The notes beneath the pieces are model-generated. The model ran no database searches. It was not told the origin of the DNA and was given only the letters and a program-made list of their open reading frames with translations. The translations under genes were made by a program, and so were the position numbers. DNA of 64,000 nt from Acetohalobium arabaticum DSM 5501 (GTDB taxonomy: Bacteria; Bacillota; Halanaerobiia; Halobacteroidales; Acetohalobiaceae). Shown here piece after piece: positions 25,602 to 34,892 of the stretch (its first letter is position 1; every line of letters begins with the position of its first letter). The stretch lies in the NCBI RefSeq assembly GCF_000144695.1, contig NC_014378.1:2194043-2258042 (forward strand), read 5' to 3'.

Positions 25602-26537
25602 TTATCTATTATATTTTATCTTTTTTAATAAGCGATCTATAAGCCATAATAAATTTAGCTTGAATAAATAAAAGTAACTTGCTCTACTGCTTTTTTCTTT
25701 GTTTTGTAATAGATAATCTAATAATTTACTTACTGGTACAAACCAGCCATTTTTACTTGCTAAATAGTTTAGTTTATTTTTAAATTCTAAATTTATTTCT
25801 CCATTTTCATTAACGAATCCAGAAGCAAAATGAGTATAAACAATACAGGCTCCTCCTTCTTTCGCTAATTTATCAACATTTTCTTTTTTTATTAAATTAT
25901 TAAATTCTTCTACTGTATGTCCATCTGAAGAACTAAACCAATAATTTGAATATTCTTCTTTTTGGGGATCTATATAAGGCATTGCTGGATCATACTTTAA
26001 CGTATTTATCCCATTAAAAGTAAAATTTCTTATATATTTAATTTTTTCTTTTACAATATCTCCCCAAAAATATTTAGAAGTTTCAACTTCTCCTTCAAAT
26101 GAAATTCCTCCTTTTATATATCTATATAACTTATATAGGCTAGAAAAAGGTGGTAAAAACCTTTTCGCCCCAAAATAAATATTATCTCGATTTCCAGCAT
26201 GGTTAACCTGAATATTAGGATAAAAGCCCAAAAGTTTTTCAAAGAGTTCTATTCCTTGAACTATATCATCTCTTTTAAAATTTCCAGATCCTACATTGTG
26301 TAAAGCAATTTCAAAACCATTGCCATTAAGATTTCTAACAAAGTCTAAATAATTTTCATCTAAAAGACAATCTCCGGAAAACTGATTATCATTAGGAGGA
26401 TATACCCAAACTGACTTAGTAGTTTTTAAATTATTTTCTAATAACAAATTATAAATTGGAGAAACGTTTTTAACAGTACTATTATCAGTATCATCAAATA
26501 TAGTAAAAGCAAATTTTTTATCCCCAGGCCATTCCAT
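25602..26537 (-). CDS. Polysaccharide deacetylase-like protein with divergent NodB motifs
   Basis: The 311-residue product begins MEWPGDKKFAFTIFDDTDNS, resembling the Asp-Asp strand of the NodB fold. EIALHNVGSGN stands in place of the His-box, QVNHAGNRDNIYFG and CIVYTHFASGF follow as later strands. The usual HxxxH zinc motif is not clear, so activity on N-acetyl groups is uncertain. I start at ATG 26537 because GGGAGGAAT lies just upstream; the frame is open to an earlier TTG. No signal peptide is seen. It sits between a GT4 and a sulfotransferase gene. It might be a modifying enzyme acting on lipid-linked intermediates. Confidence 0.65.
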   Translation of the reverse strand: MEWPGDKKFAFTIFDDTDNSTVKNVSPIYNLLLENNLKTTKSVWVYPPNDNQFSGDCLLDENYLDFVRNLNGNGFEIALHNVGSGNFKRDDIVQGIELFEKLLGFYPNIQVNHAGNRDNIYFGAKRFLPPFSSLYKLYRYIKGGISFEGEVETSKYFWGDIVKEKIKYIRNFTFNGINTLKYDPAMPYIDPQKEEYSNYWFSSSDGHTVEEFNNLIKKENVDKLAKEGGACIVYTHFASGFVNENGEINLEFKNKLNYLASKNGWFVPVSKLLDYLLQNKEKSSRASYFYLFKLNLLWLIDRLLKKIKYNR

Positions 26538-26638
26538 GGTTATAATTCCTCCCAAAAATTTCTATAAACTTATTAAATCAAATATTCAAAATAAATACAA
26601 TTAATTAAAAAGTTATATACTCACCATATATTATAAAA

Positions 26639-27493
26639 TTATCTTTTCCAAAAACTTAGGTCTTTTTTTATTAAATTTTCAACTTCGAATATTTCATTTC
26701 TGTAATAATCATAAAGTTTATCCTTAACTTCTAAATCAACTTGAAAAGTTTTTTTATTATTAAGTTTTCTATATAATTCTGGAATCCTAAATTTTTTTAC
26801 TAAATCAATAAACCAAGGAGCTTCACTTTTAGCTAAGGAAAAAATCATTTTTCTCAAATTTTCCAAAAGCTGTATCTTTGGTGTTATCCCAGGACTAACC
26901 TTCTTTTCAACTAAAGGGGGAACAAAATTTGAATCAACATTTAAAAAAGAATAAACATTACCCAAAACTTCTTTTGGTTTCGAATCAATATTTTCTTTTA
27001 TAATAATTTTAATATTATCAAAACCAAAGTTTTCTATATATTTTTTTAACTGATCAGAATAATTTCCTCTATCTAATAATTCAGGATATTTCTCAATTGA
27101 CTTTTGATAATTTTTTAAATTAAGATTACCTACTAATTTTTCATCTCTTAAATAATGTTTATAATGAGAAATAAATCTTTCAACTGGATTTCTAAGAGAA
27201 ACTAATAATTTCACCTCTCCTAAAGTTTCTTTTATTCTGATCGGAACTTCATTATTAGGAAGATAACTAGTAGAAAATTCACCTCGAATTTTAAAATTAT
27301 CACTTTCTTTAAAATGATCCAAATACCATTCTAACTCTTTTTCATAGTGAGCAGAAAAGAAATGTATCTCTTTAGGACTACTCATATAAATATCAGGATG
27401 GCATCTTAAACACTCAGATAACCACGTAGTTGCACACTTCATTGCTCCAATACCAATAAAATCAGGTTTTAAATTTTCTTTATCACTAACCAT
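26639..27493 (-). CDS. PAPS-dependent sulfotransferase
   Basis: The 284-residue protein has the sulfotransferase fold signatures. The 5'-phosphosulfate loop is in FIGIGAMKCATTWLSECL (residues about 13-30). The 3'-phosphate site is in LLVSLRNPVERFISHYKHYL (about 95-115) with the Arg and Ser expected. It resembles heparan-sulfate N/O-sulfotransferase-like bacterial proteins, including PEVLGNVYSFL-type C-terminal motifs. It should use PAPS made via CysD/CysN products to sulfate a glycan. No signal peptide is present, so it acts in the cytosol. An IS element lies just upstream. Confidence 0.88.
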   Translation of the reverse strand: MVSDKENLKPDFIGIGAMKCATTWLSECLRCHPDIYMSSPKEIHFFSAHYEKELEWYLDHFKESDNFKIRGEFSTSYLPNNEVPIRIKETLGEVKLLVSLRNPVERFISHYKHYLRDEKLVGNLNLKNYQKSIEKYPELLDRGNYSDQLKKYIENFGFDNIKIIIKENIDSKPKEVLGNVYSFLNVDSNFVPPLVEKKVSPGITPKIQLLENLRKMIFSLAKSEAPWFIDLVKKFRIPELYRKLNNKKTFQVDLEVKDKLYDYYRNEIFEVENLIKKDLSFWKR

Positions 27494-27632
27494 TTATTTA
27501 ACTTTCCTCCTGTATCGTTAATAAATATTGATATCTTTTAATTTAAAATACAATCAGTTAAAATCCTATTTTATTCTTCAAACCTAGTTTTATTATAATT
27601 TCTGAATTATAACTCTACATAACTAGAATTAA

Positions 27633-28891
27633 TCACTAGCGTTGCATCGAAATTTTAGCTAAAACTACCTTTGCAAAAAGAAAACTCCTTTAACTGAGAA
27701 AAAGAGTCTAGCAGATTTTGTAGTCAATCTAAAAGTTGATTCAAATTTAAAAAAGGAATTACCTCAAATTAGTGTTTCTCAGCTGTCTCGTAAAAATGAG
27801 AATAGAAGCTATCAAATTTTTGCTGATATTTTTTCTCATTTATTTGATAAACTTAAGAACAAACAGGGCTTTAAAGAAACTATAAAAGATATCGGATCAA
27901 TAAAAATAATTGATTCCTCTATTATTAGTTTATGCTTATCTCTTTTTGCTTGGGCTAAATTTAGAAAAAGTAAAGGTGGAATTAAACTCCATACCTTATA
28001 TGATGCAGAAAGTGGAGCACCAGAAAATATAATTGTTACTAATGCTATAGTTCATGATAAAGAGATATTCGATAATTTAACTTTTGATTCTGGTTGTACT
28101 TATATCTTCGATAGAGCCTATATAGATTATCAAAAATTCGATGACTTCATTGAAAATGATATCTATTTTGTTACTAGAACTAAGTCTAATACTAAAATTG
28201 AAGTTGTTAGAACTTTAGAGCCTACTAAAGATGATAAAGAAGCTAACATTTTACTTGATGCTGATGTTATTTTAGGTTCTACAGATAAAAGAATGAAACA
28301 CAAATTACGGTTAATTAAAGTTAAAACTACTGACCGACAAGGTAATGAAAAAGAGATTGAAATTATAACTAATCGCTTTGATTTACCAGCCCACCAAATA
28401 GCTCAGCTATATAAAGAACGCTGGGAAATAGAGTTATTCTTTAAATGGATCAAGCAGCATCTTAAGATTAAGAGATTCTTTGGGCATAATGAAAATGCTG
28501 TTTTAATTCAAATTTACAGTGCAATAATCTTATATCTACTTTTAAAACTAATCAAACAGAAATCAAAATTTAATGGTAGACTGCTTAATTTAACAAGAAG
28601 AATCAAATATTCTATTTTAATGACTGTTCCACATACGTTTAATTGGAAAGACTGGTGTCATAGCTTTAGCTAAAAATATTTTTGATTGATTTATAGGGTC
28701 AGTTTAGCTATTCACCGAAATAATTACCATATATCCGATTAAAATGCTTTAATGGTAAATCAAATTAAAATATTTTGGACTTAAACTACATAGATGGTTT
28801 GAATCAAAATTCACATGTGATTTTTGATTTAAGATTTCAATTCTAGTATCCGAATAATCATTGGTCATTTTTAACAATGCAACGATAGTGA
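27633..28891 (+). mobile_element. IS4-family insertion sequence, internally deleted
   Basis: The element is bounded by 15-bp inverted ends (TCACTAGCGTTGCAT at 27633-27647 and its complement with one mismatch at 28877-28891). It is flanked by a 7-bp direct repeat GAATTAA (27626-27632 and 28892-28898), the target duplication. It is 1259 bp long and transcribed opposite to the surrounding operon. The transposase frame inside lacks its N-terminal part. It splits the GT4 gene at 28954 from the sulfotransferase gene at 26639 without damaging either. Confidence 0.88.
27663..28673 (+). pseudogene. IS4-family transposase lacking its N terminus
   Basis: The frame is open from a stop at 27660 to 28673 (336 codons) but has no ATG, GTG or TTG with a ribosome site near its beginning; the first ATG (28293) is deep inside. 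DDE residues are visible: IIDSSIISL (first Asp), YIFDRAYIDY (second Asp) and the YREK signature YKERWEIELFFKWIK with the Glu. The first readable part (LTEKKSLADFVVNL) matches the region after the usual N-terminal domain, so about 60-70 residues seem deleted right behind the left end. It is probably inactive. Confidence 0.8.
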
Positions 28892-28953
28892 GAATTAATA
28901 ACTCATTAACAATTAAACCAACTTTTATTACTTCAAATTTTAAATTTTATAAT

Positions 28954-30063
28954 TTAGTTAAGAATATTTTCATATAAATTTAATAATTTTTTTTCCTCGA
29001 CAGACCAGTTATATTTATATTCTACTATTTTACGACCATTCTGCCCCATCCTTTTTGCCTCTTCTGAGTGATTAAAGATATATTGAATTGCTTCAGCTAT
29101 CTCCTTAGGATCTAGCGGATCTACTGTTATCCCGCACTCATTACCTTCAATAATTTCTTCCCAAAGTGGAAAATCAGAAGCTATAACTGGTAATCCTGCT
29201 GTCATATACTCAAACATTTTTATTGGATAAGATACTTTATATCTATGTTTCGGATGAAGCACAACTAAACCTGCTTTTGCTTGTGATAAATTGCTTGCTA
29301 CTTGCTTTCTATCAATCCAACCTTGAAATTCAACTTTACTCCATCCATTTATTTTTTTAGTTTTGTCTTTTAAATGTTTGGATGTAAACTTTCCAGCTAA
29401 TAAAAACTTGGCATCATAATCTTCTGATAAAATATCAATAGCCTTTACCATCTCTTTTATCCCTCGACTTTTAGTAATGCTACCTACATAAGTAACTATA
29501 TTCTTTTTCTTATTATTTTCTGAAGAATTTGATATGTGTAATTCATCTAATAAAGGGAAATTTTGGACAGCAATACTGTTTTTATTATTGAACTTTTTCT
29601 CAATGGTAGGTGTAGCTGACACTATTGCATTAAAAAATTTATCTGCTAATTTTTCCATACCACTTGCTAATTTTGAAACAAAACCTCTAATTGGTTTCCA
29701 AATCCATTCCTTAGATACAATCTGTTTAGGTACATCTTCATGAACATCATAGATAACTTTCATTCCATTCAATTTTAATAATAATCCTATTGGAATAAGT
29801 TCTGGGTCATGAAAATGATAAATATCTCCTTTTACTTGAAATGACTTTTTTAAAACTTCCCAAACTGTTTTTATAAAACGTTTATAACGATTATTAGATT
29901 CATCTATAGGTATAATTTCTATTCCATTTATTACTTCCTTCTTAGTATGCTGAGCAATTAATGTAACATCATAACCTGCTTTTTTTAAAGTTTTTGCTTC
30001 TTTATGAAAAATTCTAGTATCAAAAACATCATGAACTGAAGACATAAAAACTATTTTTTTCAT
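28954..30063 (-). CDS. Glycosyltransferase family 4
   Basis: The 369-residue GT-B enzyme shows an N-terminal domain with MSSVHDVFDTRIFHKEAKTL and YHFHDPELIPIGLLLK, and a C-terminal donor domain with YVGSITKSRGIKEMVKAI, FLLAGKFTSKHL, VEFQGWIDRKQVASNL and MFEYMTAGLPVIASDFPLW. The final EX7E-type Glu pair lies in the last motif region. The acceptor is unknown. It is upstream of the IS element and downstream of the polymerase gene, in the glycan assembly cluster. Start is ATG 30063. Confidence 0.88.
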   Translation of the reverse strand: MKKIVFMSSVHDVFDTRIFHKEAKTLKKAGYDVTLIAQHTKKEVINGIEIIPIDESNNRYKRFIKTVWEVLKKSFQVKGDIYHFHDPELIPIGLLLKLNGMKVIYDVHEDVPKQIVSKEWIWKPIRGFVSKLASGMEKLADKFFNAIVSATPTIEKKFNNKNSIAVQNFPLLDELHISNSSENNKKKNIVTYVGSITKSRGIKEMVKAIDILSEDYDAKFLLAGKFTSKHLKDKTKKINGWSKVEFQGWIDRKQVASNLSQAKAGLVVLHPKHRYKVSYPIKMFEYMTAGLPVIASDFPLWEEIIEGNECGITVDPLDPKEIAEAIQYIFNHSEEAKRMGQNGRKIVEYKYNWSVEEKKLLNLYENILN

Positions 30064-30286
30064 TAAATCACCTTTCTAACTAAAACACAATTAATTTTTA
30101 AGAAATAAATACAATATATACTCAATTTTTCTAAATCCCATATTTAAACAAATTTACTGATTATTAATCACACATGTTTAAGTTATTAATTTCGACTAAC
30201 AATCACACCTTTCTAACTTCTAATTAAATTATAACTGTTTCATTTTTTTCTATCCAATTTTAATAGGGAGGTTACAATAACCTGTT

Positions 30287-31501
30287 TTACAAATCAATTT
30301 TTTTATATTTTCTAATCTCACTAAATATAGAACTAGTTAAAATACCAATTAACGAAAAAAATAGTCTATTATCAACTATATCACCACTAATCATTATATT
30401 TATAAACAAAAATATAAATAATATAATTAAAGAAAAAATAGTAATATCATTTTTATAATTAAGTTTAATAATAGAAGGTACCCAAATGAACATATATGTA
30501 ACAAACAAACCAAAACCAATTATACCAAATTCAAGCAGTAATTCAATATAAATATTATGTGGATGCCTCCATTTATTTAATCCCGTACTTTGAGAAAATC
30601 CTCCAATCCCAACACCAAATATTGGATGTTTAGACCAAACTTTTAAGCTTTCTTTATACATTAAAAGCCTACTATTATTTCCAGATGAAATACTATAATA
30701 TAAAGAATTTAATCTGGATATTAAATAATGAGACTTATCTGATACTTTCAATAAAACTCCACTTACTAATATAATAAAAATCAAAATATAAATTAAACTC
30801 TTTCTATTTAAAATACTATCTTTACTTTTTTTTAAATAAAATATCAACATAACTATTAATGTCATAATTAAACTTATAACCCCAGCTCGATGAGCAGAAG
30901 AAAATAACCCCAGTATGTATATTATAATTAAAGAAAACATCATAAATTTACATTTTTTATTTTTGAAATTTAATAAAAAAATAATAGATAAAAGAATTAA
31001 TGCCCCTGACATCCTACCCACTCTATGATATCCTTCTACTTCATTTCCTAAAACTAGCACAGAAAAAATAGCGTTACAAGAGAAAATAAAACCTACTATA
31101 AATAAAAAACATATAAAACGAAAAGCTCTTTTTTTATTATCAATAATTAATAAACTAGCAAATGAACACCAAGGAAGTATAAACATAAACTGAAGAAATT
31201 TACTATCAGCTTTTGGAAAACCATAAGTATTAATATAAGATAATAAAACATAGATACAAAAAATCACAAATAAAACAAAAATATTAAAATTATTTCTTTT
31301 AATAAAACATTTTTTCTTTATAAATAAAATATATAATCCAGAAATAATATTTATAATTGCAAATATAATTATAATATGAATTTTAGTAGTTATAAAGGAC
31401 AAAAAACCTAAATTTTGAAAAAAACCAGCATTCAAAAACAATAAAAAAGAAGCTTCAAAAGAAAACAAATTCTCTAAATATCTTTTTTTGATATTAATCA
31501 T
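30287..31501 (-). CDS. O-antigen ligase/polymerase-like membrane protein (Wzy/WaaL family)
   Basis: The 404-residue protein has 10-12 predicted hydrophobic helices and one long extracytoplasmic loop (about residues 265-320) with SSGNNSRLLMYKESLKVWSK, FGVGIGGFS and WRHPHNIYIELLLEFG. The last one is the H-N-x-Y/E signature of the Wzy_C/O-antigen ligase family. In a Wzx/Wzz-containing locus it is best read as the repeat-unit polymerase. It lies 21 nt behind a sulfotransferase gene. AT content here is very high. Confidence 0.83.
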   Translation of the reverse strand: MINIKKRYLENLFSFEASFLLFLNAGFFQNLGFLSFITTKIHIIIIFAIINIISGLYILFIKKKCFIKRNNFNIFVLFVIFCIYVLLSYINTYGFPKADSKFLQFMFILPWCSFASLLIIDNKKRAFRFICFLFIVGFIFSCNAIFSVLVLGNEVEGYHRVGRMSGALILLSIIFLLNFKNKKCKFMMFSLIIIYILGLFSSAHRAGVISLIMTLIVMLIFYLKKSKDSILNRKSLIYILIFIILVSGVLLKVSDKSHYLISRLNSLYYSISSGNNSRLLMYKESLKVWSKHPIFGVGIGGFSQSTGLNKWRHPHNIYIELLLEFGIIGFGLFVTYMFIWVPSIIKLNYKNDITIFSLIILFIFLFINIMISGDIVDNRLFFSLIGILTSSIFSEIRKYKKIDL

Positions 31502-31522
31502 TATCCCCTCCCTTTGATTAAT

Positions 31523-32389
31523 TTAATAATTATAAAGTTTAGCTAATGACGTATATTTCTCTATATTTTTTATCTGTTCTTCATTTAAGTTATTAGCTAA
31601 AGAAGATTTTTTACTTTTATTTACTGGCTTTTTTATAATTTTAGAAATTTGTTTTTTACTTATTGATTTATTTCCTAAAAAACTTAATGATTTTTCTGCT
31701 TCTTCAGGTCTAGTAAATAAGTTTTCTGAAAAAATAGTTATGTATCTAGATGAATCAATTTCCTGCTTAAAGTCTTCAATATAACTATTAGTTTCATTCC
31801 ACAACCATGCACTTTTTTCGATTGGAGTCATAGTATCCCAAGAAATAGAAGCATCATCTTTAGGAGTAATATGCCCTCGGTCAGCTTTCGGATGTTGATA
31901 AAAACCTCTCGAAACAGCACTTTTTATGAAAGAAATTGGACTTCGCACTAAATGAATAAATTTTGATTTCTTGAATACTTGAGCTAAAAATGGAGCAAAA
32001 AAGGTTATTCTACAATTAGTTTCAACAAAATTTCGGTCACATATAAAACTATTTTCAATATGATCATATCTAGCACACATAGAAGCTATTTTAAATTTCT
32101 CAGGGTTATCATTTCCAATCTTGTAGGCATAAGTAGAAGGAAAAACTAATTCTGGACTAGGTCTATGAAAAACATCAGAATTTTCATCTAAATTTAATAT
32201 TTTAGTTAATAATAATGTTCCACATCTACCAGTTGAAAGAACAAAATAGCAATTTGCTTCATTTAAGACTTTCTCTTCTAGATTCAAAAAAAAATCTTCT
32301 GATTTTGACTTTAAAGCATTTCTTCTTCTTATATGATTCTTGATCTTCCAGATAATATCTCTAAATATTTCTTTTAAAAACTTTTTCAT
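31523..32389 (-). CDS. Second PAPS-dependent sulfotransferase
   Basis: This 288-residue protein has a basic N terminus followed by the 5'-phosphosulfate loop YFVLSTGRCGTLLLTKIL (about residues 48-65) and the 3'-phosphate site KFIHLVRSPISFIKSAVSRG (about 146-165). It has little visible similarity to the sulfotransferase at 26639, so it probably sulfates a different position or sugar. No signal peptide is seen. It lies between the polymerase and a deacetylase-like gene in one tight operon. Confidence 0.85.
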   Translation of the reverse strand: MKKFLKEIFRDIIWKIKNHIRRRNALKSKSEDFFLNLEEKVLNEANCYFVLSTGRCGTLLLTKILNLDENSDVFHRPSPELVFPSTYAYKIGNDNPEKFKIASMCARYDHIENSFICDRNFVETNCRITFFAPFLAQVFKKSKFIHLVRSPISFIKSAVSRGFYQHPKADRGHITPKDDASISWDTMTPIEKSAWLWNETNSYIEDFKQEIDSSRYITIFSENLFTRPEEAEKSLSFLGNKSISKKQISKIIKKPVNKSKKSSLANNLNEEQIKNIEKYTSLAKLYNY

Positions 32390-32413
32390 AATAAATTATC
32401 CTTCCTTTTAATT

Positions 32414-33604
32414 CTAATTTCTTTTTCTTCTCCACCAATCATTTAATTCTCTAAGTGAACATCCCCAGGCTCCTAATTTATCAGCTTTATTAAGAATTTC
32501 TTCAAAAGCTTGAAATTCTTTATCATTCTTATAATAATTATTATGCCATAATATTGTCATACATCCATTAATATCCGCAACCATTTCCATTACTTCAGAC
32601 ACATAATTAACTACTTGTTCCTTGTTTAATTTTTCATGTCTAAATAATGCATTATCTTGAATGACTAAAGGAATCTGTAAAATGTCAAGTGACTTCTCAT
32701 TATTTAAATCATATTGATAAAATGGAAAACCTGTTCCACAACGAAAATCTGGTGAAATATTAGAACCTCTAGTAGAATCTACTTTAAAATTAACTGCATT
32801 TTGACATTGAGGTGTATCCCTTATATCAAACATTAAATGATGCTGTCTGATTGTTTTTATCTCACAATCAATTAAGTTTTCTAATCTTTTTTTCTCATAT
32901 TTTAAATACTGAGAATTACAATATGATTTACAACTACCATGAAGGCCTACATCCCAACCTCTTTTGAAAATTTCTTTTATAACACAACCAATCTCAACTT
33001 TTTGTCCTTCAAAGATAGTTTTATCTGTATACTTATAAAAGCTATCTTCCCATGATGGTTCAATTAATTTATCAGAAAAAAACAAAAAACTAGATTTAAA
33101 ATTATGTTTTTCTTCAGCTTTTAACCATATACCTAAATCAGGTATTGATTTTTTCTTAATATTTAATGAGTTTTTGATAAAGCTCCCTAAAAATAATAAT
33201 TTATTTTTAATTGGTGCTTTGTTAAAATGAGGAATCATTTTTCTATAATATAAAAAACTTTTACCAAATAAATGATCAATATCATGAGTTATACACAAAG
33301 CAAATTTTTTTTTCTGAGGCCACATATTTTCTTTTCTATCTATCTTTTTTAATAGCCCCTTATGATATAAGTTGAATATTTTGTAATCTATTACCGGAAT
33401 ATATCTATTTTTCTTTATATCAAAACTCGCATAATTCATTTCCCAATTATGGTCATTATATTTCCTATTAGTTTTTAACTCTTCAATTCCTGCTAAGTAA
33501 GAAAAAATAAACTCAATAGTTTTATCACTCAATCCATTATCTTTAAAACCAATCCTTGCCAAAAAATCTAATACATACTCTTTTTTACTTTTCTCCACAT
33601 TCAT
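32414..33604 (-). CDS. Polysaccharide deacetylase-like protein (NodB-type fold)
   Basis: The 396-residue protein has KKFALCITHDIDHLFGKS near residue 100, with a THDxDH metal-type motif. DVGLHGSCKSY, the IRQHHLMFDIRD strand and MTILWHNNYY follow, an order that fits a NodB-like deacetylase with an extra N-terminal domain. It could remove N-acetyl groups from amino sugars. I choose ATG 33604, which follows GAGGAG; an in-frame TTG would overlap the upstream gene by 20 nt. It is tightly linked to the toroid protein gene upstream (stop at 33606). Confidence 0.75.
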   Translation of the reverse strand: MNVEKSKKEYVLDFLARIGFKDNGLSDKTIEFIFSYLAGIEELKTNRKYNDHNWEMNYASFDIKKNRYIPVIDYKIFNLYHKGLLKKIDRKENMWPQKKKFALCITHDIDHLFGKSFLYYRKMIPHFNKAPIKNKLLFLGSFIKNSLNIKKKSIPDLGIWLKAEEKHNFKSSFLFFSDKLIEPSWEDSFYKYTDKTIFEGQKVEIGCVIKEIFKRGWDVGLHGSCKSYCNSQYLKYEKKRLENLIDCEIKTIRQHHLMFDIRDTPQCQNAVNFKVDSTRGSNISPDFRCGTGFPFYQYDLNNEKSLDILQIPLVIQDNALFRHEKLNKEQVVNYVSEVMEMVADINGCMTILWHNNYYKNDKEFQAFEEILNKADKLGAWGCSLRELNDWWRRKRN

Positions 33605-33605
33605 A

Positions 33606-34871
33606 TTAACTTTTCTCCTCTTCAAGCAATTGTTTGGTTAAAAGGTATTGGCTAATTGTTTCCATTAAAAGCCCTGAACCAACTCTTATAGATTGAACAT
33701 TATAATTAATTTTGAAATATCTATCACTAGCAACATCACCTGTTTTTAAATCCACAAACTTTTCTATAGCTCTTTTTAATATCTTTTTTATAATATTTTC
33801 TAATAACTCATGCGATTGCTTATTGTCTATGACATCTGTTTGTCTAATAGTTTTACACAGTGCAATTATTCCCTCACAATAATCATATAAAGCTCCAGTC
33901 TTTTCTTTTCTATTTGGATATTTAGTCACCTTTCCATGCGAAGAAACAAAAGAATTAAAATAAAATCCCACTGATTTATCTAAAACTTTAATGGTTTTAT
34001 TATATAATTGTTCATCTAATCGGTCAGAATCAATTATGTCTGCTAAAGCCCCCATAATCATAGCATTATGAGCATTATCAACTACCGGTTTTCCTCCTAA
34101 TTTATTATAATGATGTTCAGTACAATAATTCCATCCTCCATCAGCTAGTTGTTCTTGTACTAAAGTTCTAACAAGACCTTCAAGATGTCTTTGAGTATCA
34201 GAAGTTTTTTTAGTCTTTGCCATTAATGCCGCTACTTCAGCGCCTGTATTAATAACTTCATCTTCTGTATTTGGATAATAGCTCACAGTACATGTATTAG
34301 AATAATAATGCCAATTATGATAATTCAATAACGCTTTAGCAGTTGAAATACTTTTATTGATAAAATCTTTTTCGGGAAATGCTTTTTCAATATTATCCAA
34401 AAAAATTCCCATCCGTGAAGTATGGTGTGCACAAGAATTAAATTTAGGCTCTGACTCATCTTTCCACTGATATCCATGATGCTTATAGGGATGTTTCCAA
34501 CAAAGATAGGGAGCATCAATAGCTATATCTAATCCTACCTTACAATAATTAAGACTTTCTTCTAAGAAAGATGAATTCTTTTTAAGCTTTCCCATTAACA
34601 GAAAAGACATACCTAAATGATAAAGAGATGTAGGAATTAATTTTTTTTCTATTTTTAAAATTTTACGTAAAAGTAAAGGTGCAACTACATCTGGCATTCG
34701 AAATAAATATTCAATTGGTTTCGGTGCAGTTTTTCGTAATTTTAAATAAAATGGATGAGACATATAATCTCTTACATCGTATCGAGCTAAACCAAGTTTA
34801 GCGTTTCGTTCATCCATTAACTCAAATAATTGAAACAAAAAATTATCATCAATATCATTTATATTAACCAT
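33606..34871 (-). CDS. Predicted alpha/alpha-toroid protein of unknown function
   Basis: The 421-residue protein is mostly helical with repeated helix pairs typical of six-barrel toroids (terpenoid cyclase/GH-like). Features are ARYDVRDYMSHPFY near the N terminus, FNSCAHHTSRMGIFL, EDEVINTGAEVAALMA, LADGGWNYCTEHHYN and DNAHNAMIMGALADI. The DGGW and DNxH patterns resemble VpsJ-like proteins of exopolysaccharide loci, which are of undefined activity. No signal peptide is seen, so it should act in the cytosol. It is next to a deacetylase gene. It might be an epimerase or lyase, but no catalytic residue is established. Confidence 0.6.
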   Translation of the reverse strand: MVNINDIDDNFLFQLFELMDERNAKLGLARYDVRDYMSHPFYLKLRKTAPKPIEYLFRMPDVVAPLLLRKILKIEKKLIPTSLYHLGMSFLLMGKLKKNSSFLEESLNYCKVGLDIAIDAPYLCWKHPYKHHGYQWKDESEPKFNSCAHHTSRMGIFLDNIEKAFPEKDFINKSISTAKALLNYHNWHYYSNTCTVSYYPNTEDEVINTGAEVAALMAKTKKTSDTQRHLEGLVRTLVQEQLADGGWNYCTEHHYNKLGGKPVVDNAHNAMIMGALADIIDSDRLDEQLYNKTIKVLDKSVGFYFNSFVSSHGKVTKYPNRKEKTGALYDYCEGIIALCKTIRQTDVIDNKQSHELLENIIKKILKRAIEKFVDLKTGDVASDRYFKINYNVQSIRVGSGLLMETISQYLLTKQLLEEEKS

Positions 34872-34892
34872 AAAGTCACCTCTGTCGCTATA

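Noticed and set aside
28293-28673. Transposase read as a 126-residue gene starting at the first ATG
   Set aside because: The homologous frame continues upstream to 27663, with the first two DDE motifs ahead of this ATG, so it is an internal Met of a truncated transposase.
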